64,000 nt of DNA from Paenibacillus sp. FSL R5-0517 (GCF_037974355.1 NZ_CP150235.1:1984001-2048000), one strand, 5' to 3'. Shown: positions 1 to 9,208, numbered from the stretch's first letter. A program made the numbers and translations. Notes: generated by a model from the sequence alone, not told the origin.

Positions 1-1
1 G

Positions 2-58
2 CACCACCTGAGAACGATGTTTGATTTTCTGTACAATGACAAGACCAAAGTAGAGTGA
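2..58 (+). CDS. C-terminal tail of an upstream gene (partial)
   Basis: The window opens inside a reading frame that runs to a TGA at 56-58 and ends in NDKTKVE. Only 18 codons are visible, so the product cannot be named. It is listed because its stop lies 11 bases before the permease start at 70, with that gene's ribosome-binding site in between, which is typical operon spacing. A chance open frame is possible. Confidence 0.3.
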   Translation, partial: HHLRTMFDFLYNDKTKVE

Positions 59-69
59 GGAGATGCAAT

Positions 70-1029
70 GTGAAACCTGCAGCCGAAGGACCTAGCAAAA
101 AGCTGAAGGGAAACGTGAAGGGCAATTCGCTCTGGACTGAAATCTGGAAGCACCGTATGACATACACCCTGCTTATTCCGGGGCTTGTCTGGCTAATCCT
201 GTTTGCCTACATGCCGATGGGTGGCCTGTCTCTGGCATTCAAAGATTACAAGGCCAACCTGGGCATCTGGGGAAGTCCATGGAGCGGATTCGAGAACTTC
301 AAATATGTTTTCCGTGATCCAACCTTTATTGACGCAGTATGGCGTACGCTGTACATCAATATTCTGAAACTGATTATTCAATTCCCGTTCCCGATCATTC
401 TGGCGTTGTTGCTGAATGAATTGCGGATGCGCAGAGGGAAAAAATTGTTCCAAACCGTTCTTACGTTCCCTCATTTTCTGTCCTGGATCATCGTATCCGG
501 CGTAGTCATCAATGTGCTGGCATATGACGGACTGGTAAACAGCGCGCTCGGATTACTCGGATTGCCAACGATTAATTTCCTTGGATCCGAATCTAACTTT
601 GTACCGATGTTGCTGTTAACTGATATTTGGAAATCAAGTGGATGGGGCGCAATTATATTCTTGGCTGCCATTTCCGGTATTGACCAGGATCAGTATGAAT
701 CAGCACAGATCGACGGGGCTTCCCGTATGCAACAGATGTTCAAAATTACTTTACCGAACATCCTTCCAACCATCACAATCATGTTTATTCTTTCGGTTGG
801 TGGATTGATGTCTTCCGGGTTTGACCAGATCTTCAACTTGGCAAATGCCGCTACCAAAAATGTATCGGAAGTACTCGATGTATATATCTATCGGATTACG
901 TTCCAGTCATCAACCGATTTCTCATTCTCGACAGCGGTCAGCTTGTTCCGTTCCCTGGTGAATATGGCCTTGCTGCTTCTTGCTGACAGATTTGCCAAGT
1001 GGCTTGGCGGAGACGGTTTGTTCCGATAA
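70..1029 (+). CDS. ABC sugar transporter permease, LplB/YtcP-type
   Basis: This is an inner-membrane permease of a binding-protein-dependent carbohydrate importer (MalF-like half, about 319 aa). Several hydrophobic spans are visible, and near residue 215 there is the cytoplasmic EAA-type loop (YESAQIDGA followed by FKITLP) that contacts the ATPase. The open frame extends upstream to a GTG at 55, but that GTG overlaps the previous stop. GTG 70 has GAGGAG at 57-62 with a 7-base spacer and is preferred. It forms an operon with the second permease (18 bases downstream) and the binding lipoprotein. No ATPase gene is present; such importers usually share an MsmX-type ATPase encoded elsewhere. The substrate is inferred from the neighbouring GH3 enzyme as a plant-derived oligosaccharide. 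Confidence 0.9.
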   Translation: MKPAAEGPSKKLKGNVKGNSLWTEIWKHRMTYTLLIPGLVWLILFAYMPMGGLSLAFKDYKANLGIWGSPWSGFENFKYVFRDPTFIDAVWRTLYINILKLIIQFPFPIILALLLNELRMRRGKKLFQTVLTFPHFLSWIIVSGVVINVLAYDGLVNSALGLLGLPTINFLGSESNFVPMLLLTDIWKSSGWGAIIFLAAISGIDQDQYESAQIDGASRMQQMFKITLPNILPTITIMFILSVGGLMSSGFDQIFNLANAATKNVSEVLDVYIYRITFQSSTDFSFSTAVSLFRSLVNMALLLLADRFAKWLGGDGLFR

Positions 1030-1047
1030 GAGAGGAGGATAAATGAG

Positions 1048-1950
1048 ATGAGCAAGAAAGCTAACAAAAAACCGAGAATTGGTACTGAAAGAATGACACT
1101 TCTCGATTACATTATTTTCGCCGTATTACTCGTGCTTGCCCTGATGATCCTGATTCCGTTCTGGAATGTTATCATGATCTCGTTTGCAACACAGAAAGAA
1201 TATGCTGACAATCCATTTTTGATGTTCCCTAAACAATGGACATTGGATTCCTACAAGGCGTTGTTCGCTGACGGAACGATTCTGTCGGGATACAAAAATA
1301 CCATTATATTGCTAGTCATCGGCTTGCCACTCAGCTTGTTCCTGACAACAAGCATGGCATATGGCCTTAGTCGCAACAAATTCCCGTTTAAGAAATTTAT
1401 CTTTTTCCTGGTACTGTTCACCATGATCTTTAATGGTGGTATCGTACCGCTGTACCTGATCATGAAATCACTTCATCTTACAGGTACGCTCTGGTCCGTT
1501 ATCCTGGCGGGAAGCTTCAGTGCTTTTAACATGATTCTGATGATGAACTACTTCTACACCTTGCCTGAATCACTGATGGAATCGGCGAGACTGGATGGAG
1601 CAGGAGAGTGGAGAATTCTGTTCTCTGTCGTTCTTCCGCTGGCTACACCAATTATGGCTACAATCACGTTGTTCTACGGTGTGGCTTACTGGAACAGTTG
1701 GTACGATGCGATGATATTCCTTCGAAAAGCGGATCAGTTACCGCTCCAGAATGTACTGCGAAACATTATCGTGACATCTACGACGAATGCATCAAATGCA
1801 TCCAGTGTGGATGCTGCCCAGGCGAGCAACTTCTCCATGGGTATGAAGATGGCAGCTGTATTTGTCACCATGGTACCAATTATGTGTTTCTTCCCAATGC
1901 TGCAAAAACACTTTGCCAAAGGGGTATTAACAGGGGCAATCAAGACCTGA
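1048..1950 (+). CDS. ABC sugar transporter permease, LplC-type
   Basis: This is the second (MalG-like) permease of the same importer, 300 aa. It has a cytoplasmic N-terminus, about six hydrophobic spans and an EAA loop near residue 190 (MESARLDGAGEW followed by VVLPLA). The C-terminus has the family ending (FVTMVPIMCFFPMLQKHF then KGVLTGAIK). AGAGGAGG at 1031-1038 places the start at ATG 1048. It lies between permease 1 and the lipoprotein and is presumably co-transcribed with them. Together the two permeases form the membrane channel. Confidence 0.92.
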   Translation: MSKKANKKPRIGTERMTLLDYIIFAVLLVLALMILIPFWNVIMISFATQKEYADNPFLMFPKQWTLDSYKALFADGTILSGYKNTIILLVIGLPLSLFLTTSMAYGLSRNKFPFKKFIFFLVLFTMIFNGGIVPLYLIMKSLHLTGTLWSVILAGSFSAFNMILMMNYFYTLPESLMESARLDGAGEWRILFSVVLPLATPIMATITLFYGVAYWNSWYDAMIFLRKADQLPLQNVLRNIIVTSTTNASNASSVDAAQASNFSMGMKMAAVFVTMVPIMCFFPMLQKHFAKGVLTGAIKT

Positions 1951-2004
1951 TTATACGTATAGGATTTTGCAATAAAATCTGACTAAAAAACATGGGGGTA
2001 AAAC

Positions 2005-3600
2005 ATGAAAACGAACAAAAAGTTGTCAGTAAGAGCTCTCTTTGCCATCACGCTTAGTGTAGTTATGCTGATGGTGACCGCTTGTTCCAGCCAAGGAGCT
2101 TCAGGTGGTAACGAAAAAGATGCAGAGGGAAATTACAAAGATAACCTGACCATCTCTGTAGCTAACCTGACAGAAATCAAAAACGGAAACCTGGATAATG
2201 ACTTCCACAAGTTCTGGACAGACAAATTCAATGTAACATGGGACTACAACTATATCGATTGGGATTCGTGGGGCGAGAAGCTTCGTCTGTGGATTAACTC
2301 TGGCGACTTGCCGGATGTAGCGGTATGGAACTATGTACATGGCGATGCCATTAACAGCATTGAACAAGGTTTGTTCTACAAATTCCCGGATGACTGGAAA
2401 GAACGCTGGCCTAACGTTGCAGCAGCTTACAATTTGACGGGTCTTGGAGACAAGCTGGAAGAATTGACAGGTGGAACATACGTCCTGCCTAGACCAATCT
2501 ATTTCGAGAACAAACCAGCTGACCCACTGACGAACCAAATTGGTGTCATTGCGCTTCGTAAAGACTGGGCTGAAGCCGTTGGTTTTGAACTGAAAGATGC
2601 TTATACAACAACGGAATTGAATGAATATGCTGCGCTGGTGAAAGAAAAAGATCCAGGCAAAGTAGGTAACAAACTTGTACCATTGTCCTACAATGCTGCA
2701 GATGCCATGACAAACATGATTATGCCAAACAGCGTACATGCCATGACCGACACACCGTTCTACAAGGGTGAAGATGGCAAGTTCCACTGGGGACCAGCAG
2801 ATCCTGAAACGCTGACAGGACTTAAATTGATGCAAAAAGCGTATAAAGATGGATTGCTCAATCCTGAGTTCTACACATGGAAAAACAATGAAGGTCAAAA
2901 CAACTTCAAAGTAACAGGAACAGCCGCTGTAACAAGTCTGGGTGGACTCGCTTCGTACAGACAAGGTCTGGATTCGGATATGAGAAAAAATCTGGGTGTA
3001 GATAGTGATGAACTGGTACACACAGCAATCGTAGTGGGCGATGACGGTAAATACCGTAACATGGAGCAAGCCAACTTCTGGTCCGCATTGATCTTCAACC
3101 CGGACATCAGTGACGAGAAATTCGAACGGATCATGGATCTGATCGATTACTCCGCAACCAAAGAAGGACAGTTGCTCATCAACATGGGCTTTGAAGGAAC
3201 GGATTGGAAATATGATGAGAACCAAGAACTGGTTAGCTTGTTGCCAGAAGGAACAGTATTGGAAGATAAATACCCGGCACGTTTCGAAGGTCTGTATCTG
3301 CTCGGTGACGACTTCAGCGTTGTAAACCCAGCAATCAAAAAGGATTACCGTGATAGAGCCGTGAAATTGTTCCAAGAAAAAGCAAAACTCGGTACAGAAG
3401 GCAAATCGCTTGCAGCATACGATTGGGATGTCAACCTGTATGATTCCAAAGCGAAGAGTCAGGCTTCATTCGATTACCAGAACGAATATGCCAACCTGAT
3501 CCTCAAAAACGGAGATCTGGAGGCAAACTGGAAAGAATGGGTGAACAGTAAAATGTCCCTGGTTCAACCTTATCTGGATGAGCTAAACGAGAAATTCTAG
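2005..3600 (+). CDS. Extracellular solute-binding lipoprotein of the sugar importer (LplA-type)
   Basis: This 531-aa protein has a lipoprotein signal peptide: basic N-terminus, hydrophobic stretch and a VTAC lipobox with Cys27 as the lipidated residue. The mature part is a large family-1-type binding protein typical of LplA/YtcQ importers, which are longer than MalE-like proteins. It is anchored outside the membrane and hands its ligand to the two permeases encoded just upstream. Aromatic residues are abundant, as expected for sugar binding. The ligand is not readable from sequence; xylo- or gluco-oligosaccharides are inferred from the GH3 gene downstream. GGGGG at 1992-1996 precedes the ATG. 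A hairpin after the gene probably ends or attenuates transcription. Confidence 0.9.
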   Translation: MKTNKKLSVRALFAITLSVVMLMVTACSSQGASGGNEKDAEGNYKDNLTISVANLTEIKNGNLDNDFHKFWTDKFNVTWDYNYIDWDSWGEKLRLWINSGDLPDVAVWNYVHGDAINSIEQGLFYKFPDDWKERWPNVAAAYNLTGLGDKLEELTGGTYVLPRPIYFENKPADPLTNQIGVIALRKDWAEAVGFELKDAYTTTELNEYAALVKEKDPGKVGNKLVPLSYNAADAMTNMIMPNSVHAMTDTPFYKGEDGKFHWGPADPETLTGLKLMQKAYKDGLLNPEFYTWKNNEGQNNFKVTGTAAVTSLGGLASYRQGLDSDMRKNLGVDSDELVHTAIVVGDDGKYRNMEQANFWSALIFNPDISDEKFERIMDLIDYSATKEGQLLINMGFEGTDWKYDENQELVSLLPEGTVLEDKYPARFEGLYLLGDDFSVVNPAIKKDYRDRAVKLFQEKAKLGTEGKSLAAYDWDVNLYDSKAKSQASFDYQNEYANLILKNGDLEANWKEWVNSKMSLVQPYLDELNEKF

Positions 3601-3623
3601 TAATCGTTCAGTCATTAATTTTG

Positions 3624-3669
3624 AACCCGGTGCGCGGTCTCTCCCCGAACGCAGCCGGGTTCTTTATTT
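3624..3669 (+). terminator. Hairpin after the binding-protein gene
   Basis: AACCCGG (3624-3630) pairs with CCGGGTT (3655-3661), the inner arms extend through GCG/CGC, and CTTTATTT follows. The T run is short, so this may act as a leaky terminator or a transcript-stabilising hairpin that lowers GH3 expression relative to the lipoprotein. Confidence 0.55.
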
Positions 3670-3699
3670 CAACAACTTGTAAGTGGAGGATACGATCAG

Positions 3700-5865
3700 A
3701 TGAATAACGAGCAGCTGCTAGACCTGGTAAAACAGATGACGTTGGAGGAAAAAACAGCTCAGCTTCTTCAGTTGACTGCCAACTTCTATGAAGGAACAAA
3801 TGTCGAAGGCCAGATCACAGGGCCGATGGAAGAGATGGGAATTACGGAGCAGTCCGTGGATGCCAGTGGGTCCATTCTGGGGTTGTCTGGTGCACAGGCC
3901 ATCATTGATGTACAGCAAGCTTATATGAAAAAAAGCCGTTTGGGCATTCCGCTCTTGTTCATGGCTGACGTCGTTCATGGTTTCAAAACCATTTTCCCGA
4001 TTCCACTGGCGATCGGTTGCTCATGGGACACAGAACTGGCTGAGAAAAGTGCTGAAATTGCAGCACGTGAATCAGCTGTATCCGGTTTACATGTTACTTT
4101 TGCACCTATGGTGGATCTGGTTCGTGACCCGCGTTGGGGCCGTGTGATGGAAACGACAGGAGAAGACCCTTATCTGAACAGCTTGTTCGCGGCTGCATTT
4201 GTACGTGGATATCAGGGCGATAGCTTGAAGGATGAGCCTGATCGTCTTGCAGCCTGTGTTAAACACTTTGCGGCGTATGGAGCGGCTGAGGGTGGTCGGG
4301 ATTACAATACGGTGGACATGTCCGAGCGTAACCTGCGTGAGTACTATTTGCCAGCGTACAAAGCTGCATTGGATGCGGGTGTAGAAATGGTCATGACTTC
4401 GTTCAATACGGTTGACGGTATTCCGGCAAGTGGCAATGAGAAGTTAATGCGCGGCATTTTGCGTGACGAGTGGGGCTTTGATGGTGTGCTGATCTCGGAT
4501 TGGGCTTCCATTCGTGAGATGATTGCGCATGGCGCTGCGGAAGATGATCGTGAAGCGGCATACCGTGCCATTCGCGCAGGCGTAGATATGGAGATGATGA
4601 CACCTTGTTATGTACATCATTTGCCTGAGCTAATTGAGAGCGGTGAAGTGGAAGAGAAGCTCATTGATGAAGCCGTTCTGCGAATACTGCAACTGAAAGA
4701 GAAGCTGGGATTGTTCGACAATCCGCTACGTGCAGCTGATCCGGTTCGTGAACGTGAGATTGTGTTCTCCAAAGAGCACCGTCAGGTATCATATGAACTG
4801 GCAACCAAATCGGCTGTCCTGTTGAAAAATGATAACAGCGTGCTTCCGCTTCAAGCTGACGCTAATGTAGCCCTTATTGGTCCTTTTGCACAGAGTCCTG
4901 ATATTCTGGGCTGGTGGTCCTGTGAAGGGGTTAAGGAAGATGCAGTCAAGCTTGGAACAGCTCTGCAAGAACGCTTGACGGGTGGGAAAGTTCAGTTTGC
5001 TCAAGGCAGTGATGTTCATACGATTACAGCTGAGCAGATAGCGGAAGCCCTTCAAGTGGCAAGCAAAGCGGATCTGATTGTCCTTGCTCTGGGTGAAGAC
5101 TCGGAGATGAGTGGAGAAGGTGGATCGCGCACGGATATTCGTCTGCCAGCAGCCCAATTGGAATTGGTTAAACAGCTCAAAGCTGCGGGAAAACCTATTG
5201 CTAGCGTTATTTTCAACGGACGTCCATTGGATCTGCATGGTGTAATCGATGAATCGGATGCCGTTCTTGAAGCCTGGTTCCCAGGCAGTGAAGGCGGGGC
5301 AGCGATCGCAGATGTTCTGACAGGTGTAGTGAATCCATCTGCACGTCTGACGATGTCCTTCCCGCAGTCCGTAGGTCAGATTCCGGTCTATTACAATCAT
5401 TTCAATACAGGTCGTCCGTTGAACCCGGAGAAAACGGAAGAGCGTTATGTCTCGAAATACATTGACAGTCCCAATGAACCTTTGCTTCCGTTCGGTTATG
5501 GTCTCTCATACACTTCTTTCTCTTATGGTGATCTTGAAGTGTCCAGTAACGAGATGACTGCCGAAGAGCCTTTGAGTATCCAAGTACGTGTAACGAACAC
5601 GGGTGATCGCACAGGTGTAGAGACTGTTCAGTTGTACATTCGGGATGTAACGGGTGAAGTCGTTCGTCCTATGCGTGAACTGAAAGGATATGTGAGGCTT
5701 GCATTGGCTCCAGGAGAGAGTGGTATAGCTGCGTTTACGTTAAATGAAGAACAGCTTCGCTATCACCATTCCGATTTAAGCCATCGCAGTGATCGAGGTG
5801 AGTTCCATATTCTTGTGGGTGCAAACAGTCGGGACACTCAGAAGAAATCATTCAGACTCGTGTAA
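3700..5865 (+). CDS. Glycoside hydrolase family 3 (beta-glucosidase/beta-xylosidase)
   Basis: This 721-aa enzyme would release sugars from the non-reducing end of beta-linked oligosaccharides. The N-terminal GH3 barrel carries the nucleophile motif LISDW, with Asp267 as predicted nucleophile. Residues about 370-600 form the GH3 C-terminal domain (GEDSEMSGEGGSRTDI is the expected loop). A fibronectin-III-like domain ends the protein at about 620-705. There is no signal peptide, so it should act in the cytoplasm on material brought in by the importer upstream. GGAGG at 3685-3689 precedes ATG 3700. Gluco- and xylo-specific GH3 enzymes cannot be separated by eye. The BglX-like architecture is clear. 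Confidence 0.92.
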   Translation: MNNEQLLDLVKQMTLEEKTAQLLQLTANFYEGTNVEGQITGPMEEMGITEQSVDASGSILGLSGAQAIIDVQQAYMKKSRLGIPLLFMADVVHGFKTIFPIPLAIGCSWDTELAEKSAEIAARESAVSGLHVTFAPMVDLVRDPRWGRVMETTGEDPYLNSLFAAAFVRGYQGDSLKDEPDRLAACVKHFAAYGAAEGGRDYNTVDMSERNLREYYLPAYKAALDAGVEMVMTSFNTVDGIPASGNEKLMRGILRDEWGFDGVLISDWASIREMIAHGAAEDDREAAYRAIRAGVDMEMMTPCYVHHLPELIESGEVEEKLIDEAVLRILQLKEKLGLFDNPLRAADPVREREIVFSKEHRQVSYELATKSAVLLKNDNSVLPLQADANVALIGPFAQSPDILGWWSCEGVKEDAVKLGTALQERLTGGKVQFAQGSDVHTITAEQIAEALQVASKADLIVLALGEDSEMSGEGGSRTDIRLPAAQLELVKQLKAAGKPIASVIFNGRPLDLHGVIDESDAVLEAWFPGSEGGAAIADVLTGVVNPSARLTMSFPQSVGQIPVYYNHFNTGRPLNPEKTEERYVSKYIDSPNEPLLPFGYGLSYTSFSYGDLEVSSNEMTAEEPLSIQVRVTNTGDRTGVETVQLYIRDVTGEVVRPMRELKGYVRLALAPGESGIAAFTLNEEQLRYHHSDLSHRSDRGEFHILVGANSRDTQKKSFRLV

Positions 5866-5890
5866 TCCGGTGAATGGAAATAGTAATGTG

Positions 5891-5917
5891 TCAGGCCTTT
5901 CCTTATGGAAGGCCTGA
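5891..5917 (+). other. Hairpin between GH3 and lacI
   Basis: TCAGGCCTT (5891-5899) is a perfect inverted repeat of AAGGCCTGA (5909-5917). No T run follows, so it is not a canonical terminator. It lies just upstream of the regulator's ribosome-binding site and could be an mRNA-processing or stabilising element. Confidence 0.45.
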
Positions 5918-5942
5918 TGAACATAACAGGGGAGCGAAGAAT

Positions 5943-6959
5943 GTGGTCAGTATCAAGGATATCGCCAAACAGGCGGGAGTTTCCATCTCTACGGTGTCAT
6001 ATGCGCTTAATGGTAGCAACAAAGTGACCGATGAGACGAGTTCCAAAATTTTGGCCATTGCCAAAGAGCTGAACTATGTTCCAAATGCCGCTGCAAGAAC
6101 ACTGAAGAAGAGAGAATCCAAAATTCTGGGTGTATTCTTGACCGATTTTAGCGGAGATGTGTATGGAGACTTGCTGAGTGGCATGAAAGCTGTATGCAAT
6201 GCTCAAGGCTATGACCTGATCGTGTGCAGTGGTAAACAATCCCATCGCATGCTTCCAGAGAGGATGATTGATGGTGCAATCATTCTGGATCATACGTTTG
6301 CAAGTGAGGAACTGATGCAATACGCCGATCGGGGCCACAAAATCGTTGTATTGGACCGTGAGATGGATCATCCCAACATTAATCAGGTTCTGCTGGATAA
6401 TAAAGCTGGGGCGACACTTGCGATGGAACATCTTATTGAGCAGGGACATAAGAAAATCTACGTGGTGACAGGACCGGAAGGTTCGTTTGACTCTGTGCAG
6501 CGATTAAAGGCTGTGAGACAGGTTGCGGAACGTGAAGCCGATGTGGAATGGATTGAGATCACGGGAGATTTTGAAAAGAGTGGTGGAGAACAAGCCGCAG
6601 ATCAGATTGTGCAGGAGTATGATGGGCCCGCAGCAGTATTCTGCCTCAATGATGAGATGGCTATTGGCTTGTGTGATCGTCTGGCAGAAAGTACACTTGG
6701 CGTTGGTCAGGAGGTCGATGTCATCGGATTCGACAATATTGAATTGAGCAAGTACGTCCAGCCGAGATTGGCAAGCATTGATTATTCCAAACGCAAGTGG
6801 GGATCACTCGCCGCTGAACAATTGATCAAAATTATTGCTGGAGAACCCGTCGATCATGAACGAATCTATGTGACATTAGTTGAGGGTGGGTCAGTGAGTG
6901 GACCTATGCCTTCTGATGCTGTTATATCCATGCGGAATGAACGGGCAGTAAGCTATTGA
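5943..6959 (+). CDS. LacI-family transcriptional regulator
   Basis: This 338-aa repressor starts with the LacI helix-turn-helix (SIKDIAKQAGVSISTVSYAL), followed by the hinge helix (AARTLKKR) and a periplasmic-binding-protein-like effector domain ending near residue 330. The frame is open from 5874, but GTG 5943 fits the family N-terminus and has AGGGGAG at 5928-5934 with an 8-base spacer. It follows the transporter/GH3 genes in the same direction, so it probably controls that operon in response to the imported sugar. The operator would be upstream of the window. Confidence 0.9.
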   Translation: MVSIKDIAKQAGVSISTVSYALNGSNKVTDETSSKILAIAKELNYVPNAAARTLKKRESKILGVFLTDFSGDVYGDLLSGMKAVCNAQGYDLIVCSGKQSHRMLPERMIDGAIILDHTFASEELMQYADRGHKIVVLDREMDHPNINQVLLDNKAGATLAMEHLIEQGHKKIYVVTGPEGSFDSVQRLKAVRQVAEREADVEWIEITGDFEKSGGEQAADQIVQEYDGPAAVFCLNDEMAIGLCDRLAESTLGVGQEVDVIGFDNIELSKYVQPRLASIDYSKRKWGSLAAEQLIKIIAGEPVDHERIYVTLVEGGSVSGPMPSDAVISMRNERAVSY

Positions 6960-7010
6960 TCCCGAATATGCGTATCCTGACTGGATTGATGCATGGAACA
7001 AACGGCACAG

Positions 7011-7066
7011 CAAGAGGCAAGGCTTAGAAGAATCGAATCATTCTTTTAAGCCTTGCCTCTTGTTAT
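7011..7066 (+). terminator. Rho-independent terminator of the sugar operon
   Basis: CAAGAGGCAAGGCTTA (7011-7026) pairs perfectly with TAAGCCTTGCCTCTTG (7047-7062), and an inner AAGAAT/ATTCTT extends the stem. TTATTT follows. It closes the lacI transcript. Confidence 0.8.
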
Positions 7067-7085
7067 TTCGAGGATGAAGCAATAG

Positions 7086-7110
7086 AAAAAGCCTCTCCGG
7101 AGAGAGGCTT
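7086..7110 (-). terminator. Terminator of the small membrane-peptide gene
   Basis: Read on the minus strand, AAGCCTCTC, a four-base loop and GAGAGGCTT form a perfect 9-bp stem followed by TTTTTCT. It lies 7 bases after the stop of the 34-codon gene at 7117-7221, which supports that gene being real. Confidence 0.75.
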
Positions 7111-7116
7111 GGCCTT

Positions 7117-7221
7117 TTACAAGCCTTTTGTCTTGTCATTGTTGTAGGATGAAGTGAGAATGCCTGTAATGAAGAGAGTCAATACAATTGCAATAATCCA
7201 GAATGTCAGTGAAAATGACAT
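7117..7221 (-). CDS. Small single-span membrane peptide, 34 aa
   Basis: This 34-codon frame has a textbook ribosome-binding site (AGGAGGT, 7231-7237 on the minus strand, 9 bases before the ATG) and its own terminator immediately after the stop. The predicted peptide has a hydrophobic core (FWIIAIVLTLFITGILT, about residues 7-23) with a polar, Lys-containing tail (NNDKTKGL), consistent with one membrane span. The function is unknown. The gene signals, rather than homology, are the reason for calling it. It stands alone between convergent and divergent neighbours. Confidence 0.75.
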   Translation of the reverse strand: MSFSLTFWIIAIVLTLFITGILTSSYNNDKTKGL

Positions 7222-7297
7222 ACCCTTCGCACCTCCTGCACAAGCTCATTTTCTTCTATTATAACCATTATAGTTAGAAAAGAAATGCTTCACCCTA

Positions 7298-8362
7298 TTA
7301 TTTGTAAAATAAAAAGTGCGTGGGCACCGGTCTTAGGCTGCCATCCGACGGGTTATTTACAACCCGATTATTCAGAATAAGCGAGGAAGATCCGCCGCCA
7401 TCCAGATTATAGGCGTCGATAACTCCAAGCTTGTACAGCCGTCCTTGCAACTCTTCTAGGGTAGCACCGGAACTTCCGCCTTCATTATATCCATCGACCA
7501 CAATGATCAACAATTGATCATCCTTATAATTGCCAATGACCGTACGTGGTGCTCGTTTGGGTGATACTTTCCACTTATCGGGAATTGTGGTTTTACGCCC
7601 ATTCTGCAACAGCACCGGAACAAACGTAGCCCCAAACTGTGGCCGCAGGCGATCCAGTGAATTTTTATCGAAGAACTTGCCTCCGACCAGCTTGCCGGCA
7701 TCGTTAAGTCCTACAAAAAACAGGTCTTTGAAACTGGCCTGAAAACCGTTCACGTATTTCCCATCCATAACCGTTGTGCTAAGTGGGTAACGTTTGCCGC
7801 CACTGTCAGCAAATCCACCTGCGTTGATCCCGGCAATCGCGCCGTTACGCTTCACAGCCTGCATGGTTGTCTCAGAACGGCCAGGTTCACTGTCCAGAGC
7901 CATCTGCATAGCAGTGGGGTCTTTTAGCTTAATCTTCATGGCATAGCCCTTATAGGTGCCAGGATTCACTCTGTACAGTTCAATCGTTAGCCGGTCACTG
8001 TCTACCCGTTCAAATGGAACGCCAAGCTTGGATGTAATCCGTTTGTTGTAGATCGTTTCCGGACGATCCGCCTGAGCGGAAGCCTTCTGTACGAGTGTAG
8101 ACATCGTACTTGTTGTTTTATTATAGAGCTGTGTCGTTCTTTTAATAGAAGAAGAAGTCTGGACAGCAGCCTCTTTTGCCCCGGCAAGCTCTTGGCTAAT
8201 TGCTTGGGCCCGGGGTGTAATCGTATCCTCTGACAGTTCGGCAGAAATCAAACCTCCGGGTTCGAGCGGAGGACGAAGCAACAGCAGGCATAATATCAAT
8301 CCAACAAAAGGAGCGAGTGCAAGCATAAAAAAACGATTAACCTGTTTGACGGGTGTAATCAT
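7298..8362 (-). CDS. Phosphodiester glycosidase (NAGPA) family protein, membrane-anchored
   Basis: This 354-aa protein has an N-terminal hydrophobic span (FFMLALAPFVGLILCLLLL, about residues 11-29), a Ser/Thr/Ala-rich linker and then a NAGPA/DUF2233 domain (about 130-354). The family core is visible in AIAGINAGGF, VDGYNEGGSSGATLEEL and DAYNLDGGGSSSL near the C-terminus. Family members cleave GlcNAc-phosphodiester linkages or are annotated in exopolysaccharide metabolism; the substrate here is unknown. The start overlaps the stop of the upstream gene by 4 bases (ATGA), so the two are translationally coupled. It is probably extracytoplasmic. Confidence 0.85.
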   Translation of the reverse strand: MITPVKQVNRFFMLALAPFVGLILCLLLLRPPLEPGGLISAELSEDTITPRAQAISQELAGAKEAAVQTSSSIKRTTQLYNKTTSTMSTLVQKASAQADRPETIYNKRITSKLGVPFERVDSDRLTIELYRVNPGTYKGYAMKIKLKDPTAMQMALDSEPGRSETTMQAVKRNGAIAGINAGGFADSGGKRYPLSTTVMDGKYVNGFQASFKDLFFVGLNDAGKLVGGKFFDKNSLDRLRPQFGATFVPVLLQNGRKTTIPDKWKVSPKRAPRTVIGNYKDDQLLIIVVDGYNEGGSSGATLEELQGRLYKLGVIDAYNLDGGGSSSLILNNRVVNNPSDGSLRPVPTHFLFYK

Positions 8363-8769
8363 TTGAGCAGGTCCATCTTTTTCTGGAGTGTCTCCAGTTG
8401 TTTTTTGACTTCGCTCAGCTGGGTATAGAGTTTGTTGCTATTATCCGTTTTGTCACTTGCATTATCCTTGGTGAAAGTCAGCAATTCATTGAAGGATTGA
8501 ACTTGTCCCTGCAGGTCTTCTACTTCCTTAGATATCGTTGTTAGCTGATTTTCGTAGTCGGTTTTTAACGCTGTAATCTGCTGTTGATTATGGGCCTGAA
8601 GCTGGTTAATCATCTGTTGCTGGAGATGGTTACTATAATAGTAGGTTCCAACGACTCCCAGTGCAATGAGCACAATCCACATTACCAGAAACAGCTTGAT
8701 TGAAGATCCGGCCTTGCCTTTGGCGCTCCGGGTGTGATGGATGTCAGAGGGCGGGGCAGATGGTTTCAT
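8359..8769 (-). CDS. Single-span membrane protein with coiled coil, unknown function
   Basis: About 136 aa. A short basic N-terminus is followed by one transmembrane span (LFLVMWIVLIALGVVGTYYY) and a Gln/Leu/Lys-rich region to the end that reads as a coiled coil. The frame opens at ATG 8787, but ATG 8769 has AGGAG at 8777-8781 with a 7-base spacer and is preferred. It overlaps the glycosidase-family gene by 4 bases, so the two products probably work together at the outer face of the membrane. No family was recognised. Confidence 0.75.
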   Translation of the reverse strand: MKPSAPPSDIHHTRSAKGKAGSSIKLFLVMWIVLIALGVVGTYYYSNHLQQQMINQLQAHNQQQITALKTDYENQLTTISKEVEDLQGQVQSFNELLTFTKDNASDKTDNSNKLYTQLSEVKKQLETLQKKMDLLK

Positions 8770-8816
8770 ATCATCACTCCTGGTCATTTATAGGTACAAA
8801 AATTTTTCCAGTCCTC

Positions 8817-8845
8817 ATTCTATCATGCCCCTATTGATTACGCAA
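8817..8845 (-). promoter_or_regulatory. Sigma-A-type promoter for the 8769-7298 pair
   Basis: On the minus strand, TTGCGT (8840-8845) and TAGAAT (8817-8822) are separated by 17 bases, about 50 bases upstream of the start at 8769. The -35 is weak and the -10 is 5/6. Confidence 0.5.
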
Positions 8846-9208
8846 AAATGAAATTCTTTACTTAATAGAGTAAAAAGAGATTGCATCGGAAGGAAGTCCT
8901 AGGATACAATTTCTTATAGATGCAATAAGTAGGAACTTTGGGCAGGTTTTTCGACTTTTTTAGATAGAAATGCAGGAAATTTATACTATATTTTTACCTT
9001 TCCGGGGATGGGAAGATGGACGTCATGGTGTTTTTATAACAAAATACGGTGAAAATAGAGCTTTTTTATCGGCTGCATCCTGTGTTTTTCTATTTTTCGA
9101 CATAATCCGACCTATGCTTCTTCTATACTCGGACTGTCGCATAGACGATGGCATCATTATGACAGAAGCTAGAAGCTATTTGTCCAATACATAACAGGGG
9201 GAACAACA
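8846..9208. other. Intergenic region before the response regulator
   Basis: This AT-rich region has divergent genes on either side. A 74-codon open frame (8970-9194) lacks a ribosome-binding site and recognisable features and is not called. I found no well-spaced promoter for the downstream gene. Confidence 0.5.

Noticed and set aside
2101..3375. 424-codon open frame antisense to the sugar-binding lipoprotein gene
   Set aside because: It is a mirror of the codon pattern of the real gene; no start signal, Cys- and Phe-rich nonsense composition.
8970..9194. 74-codon open frame before the response regulator
   Set aside because: It has no ribosome-binding site and an irregular composition for a protein; treated as leader DNA.
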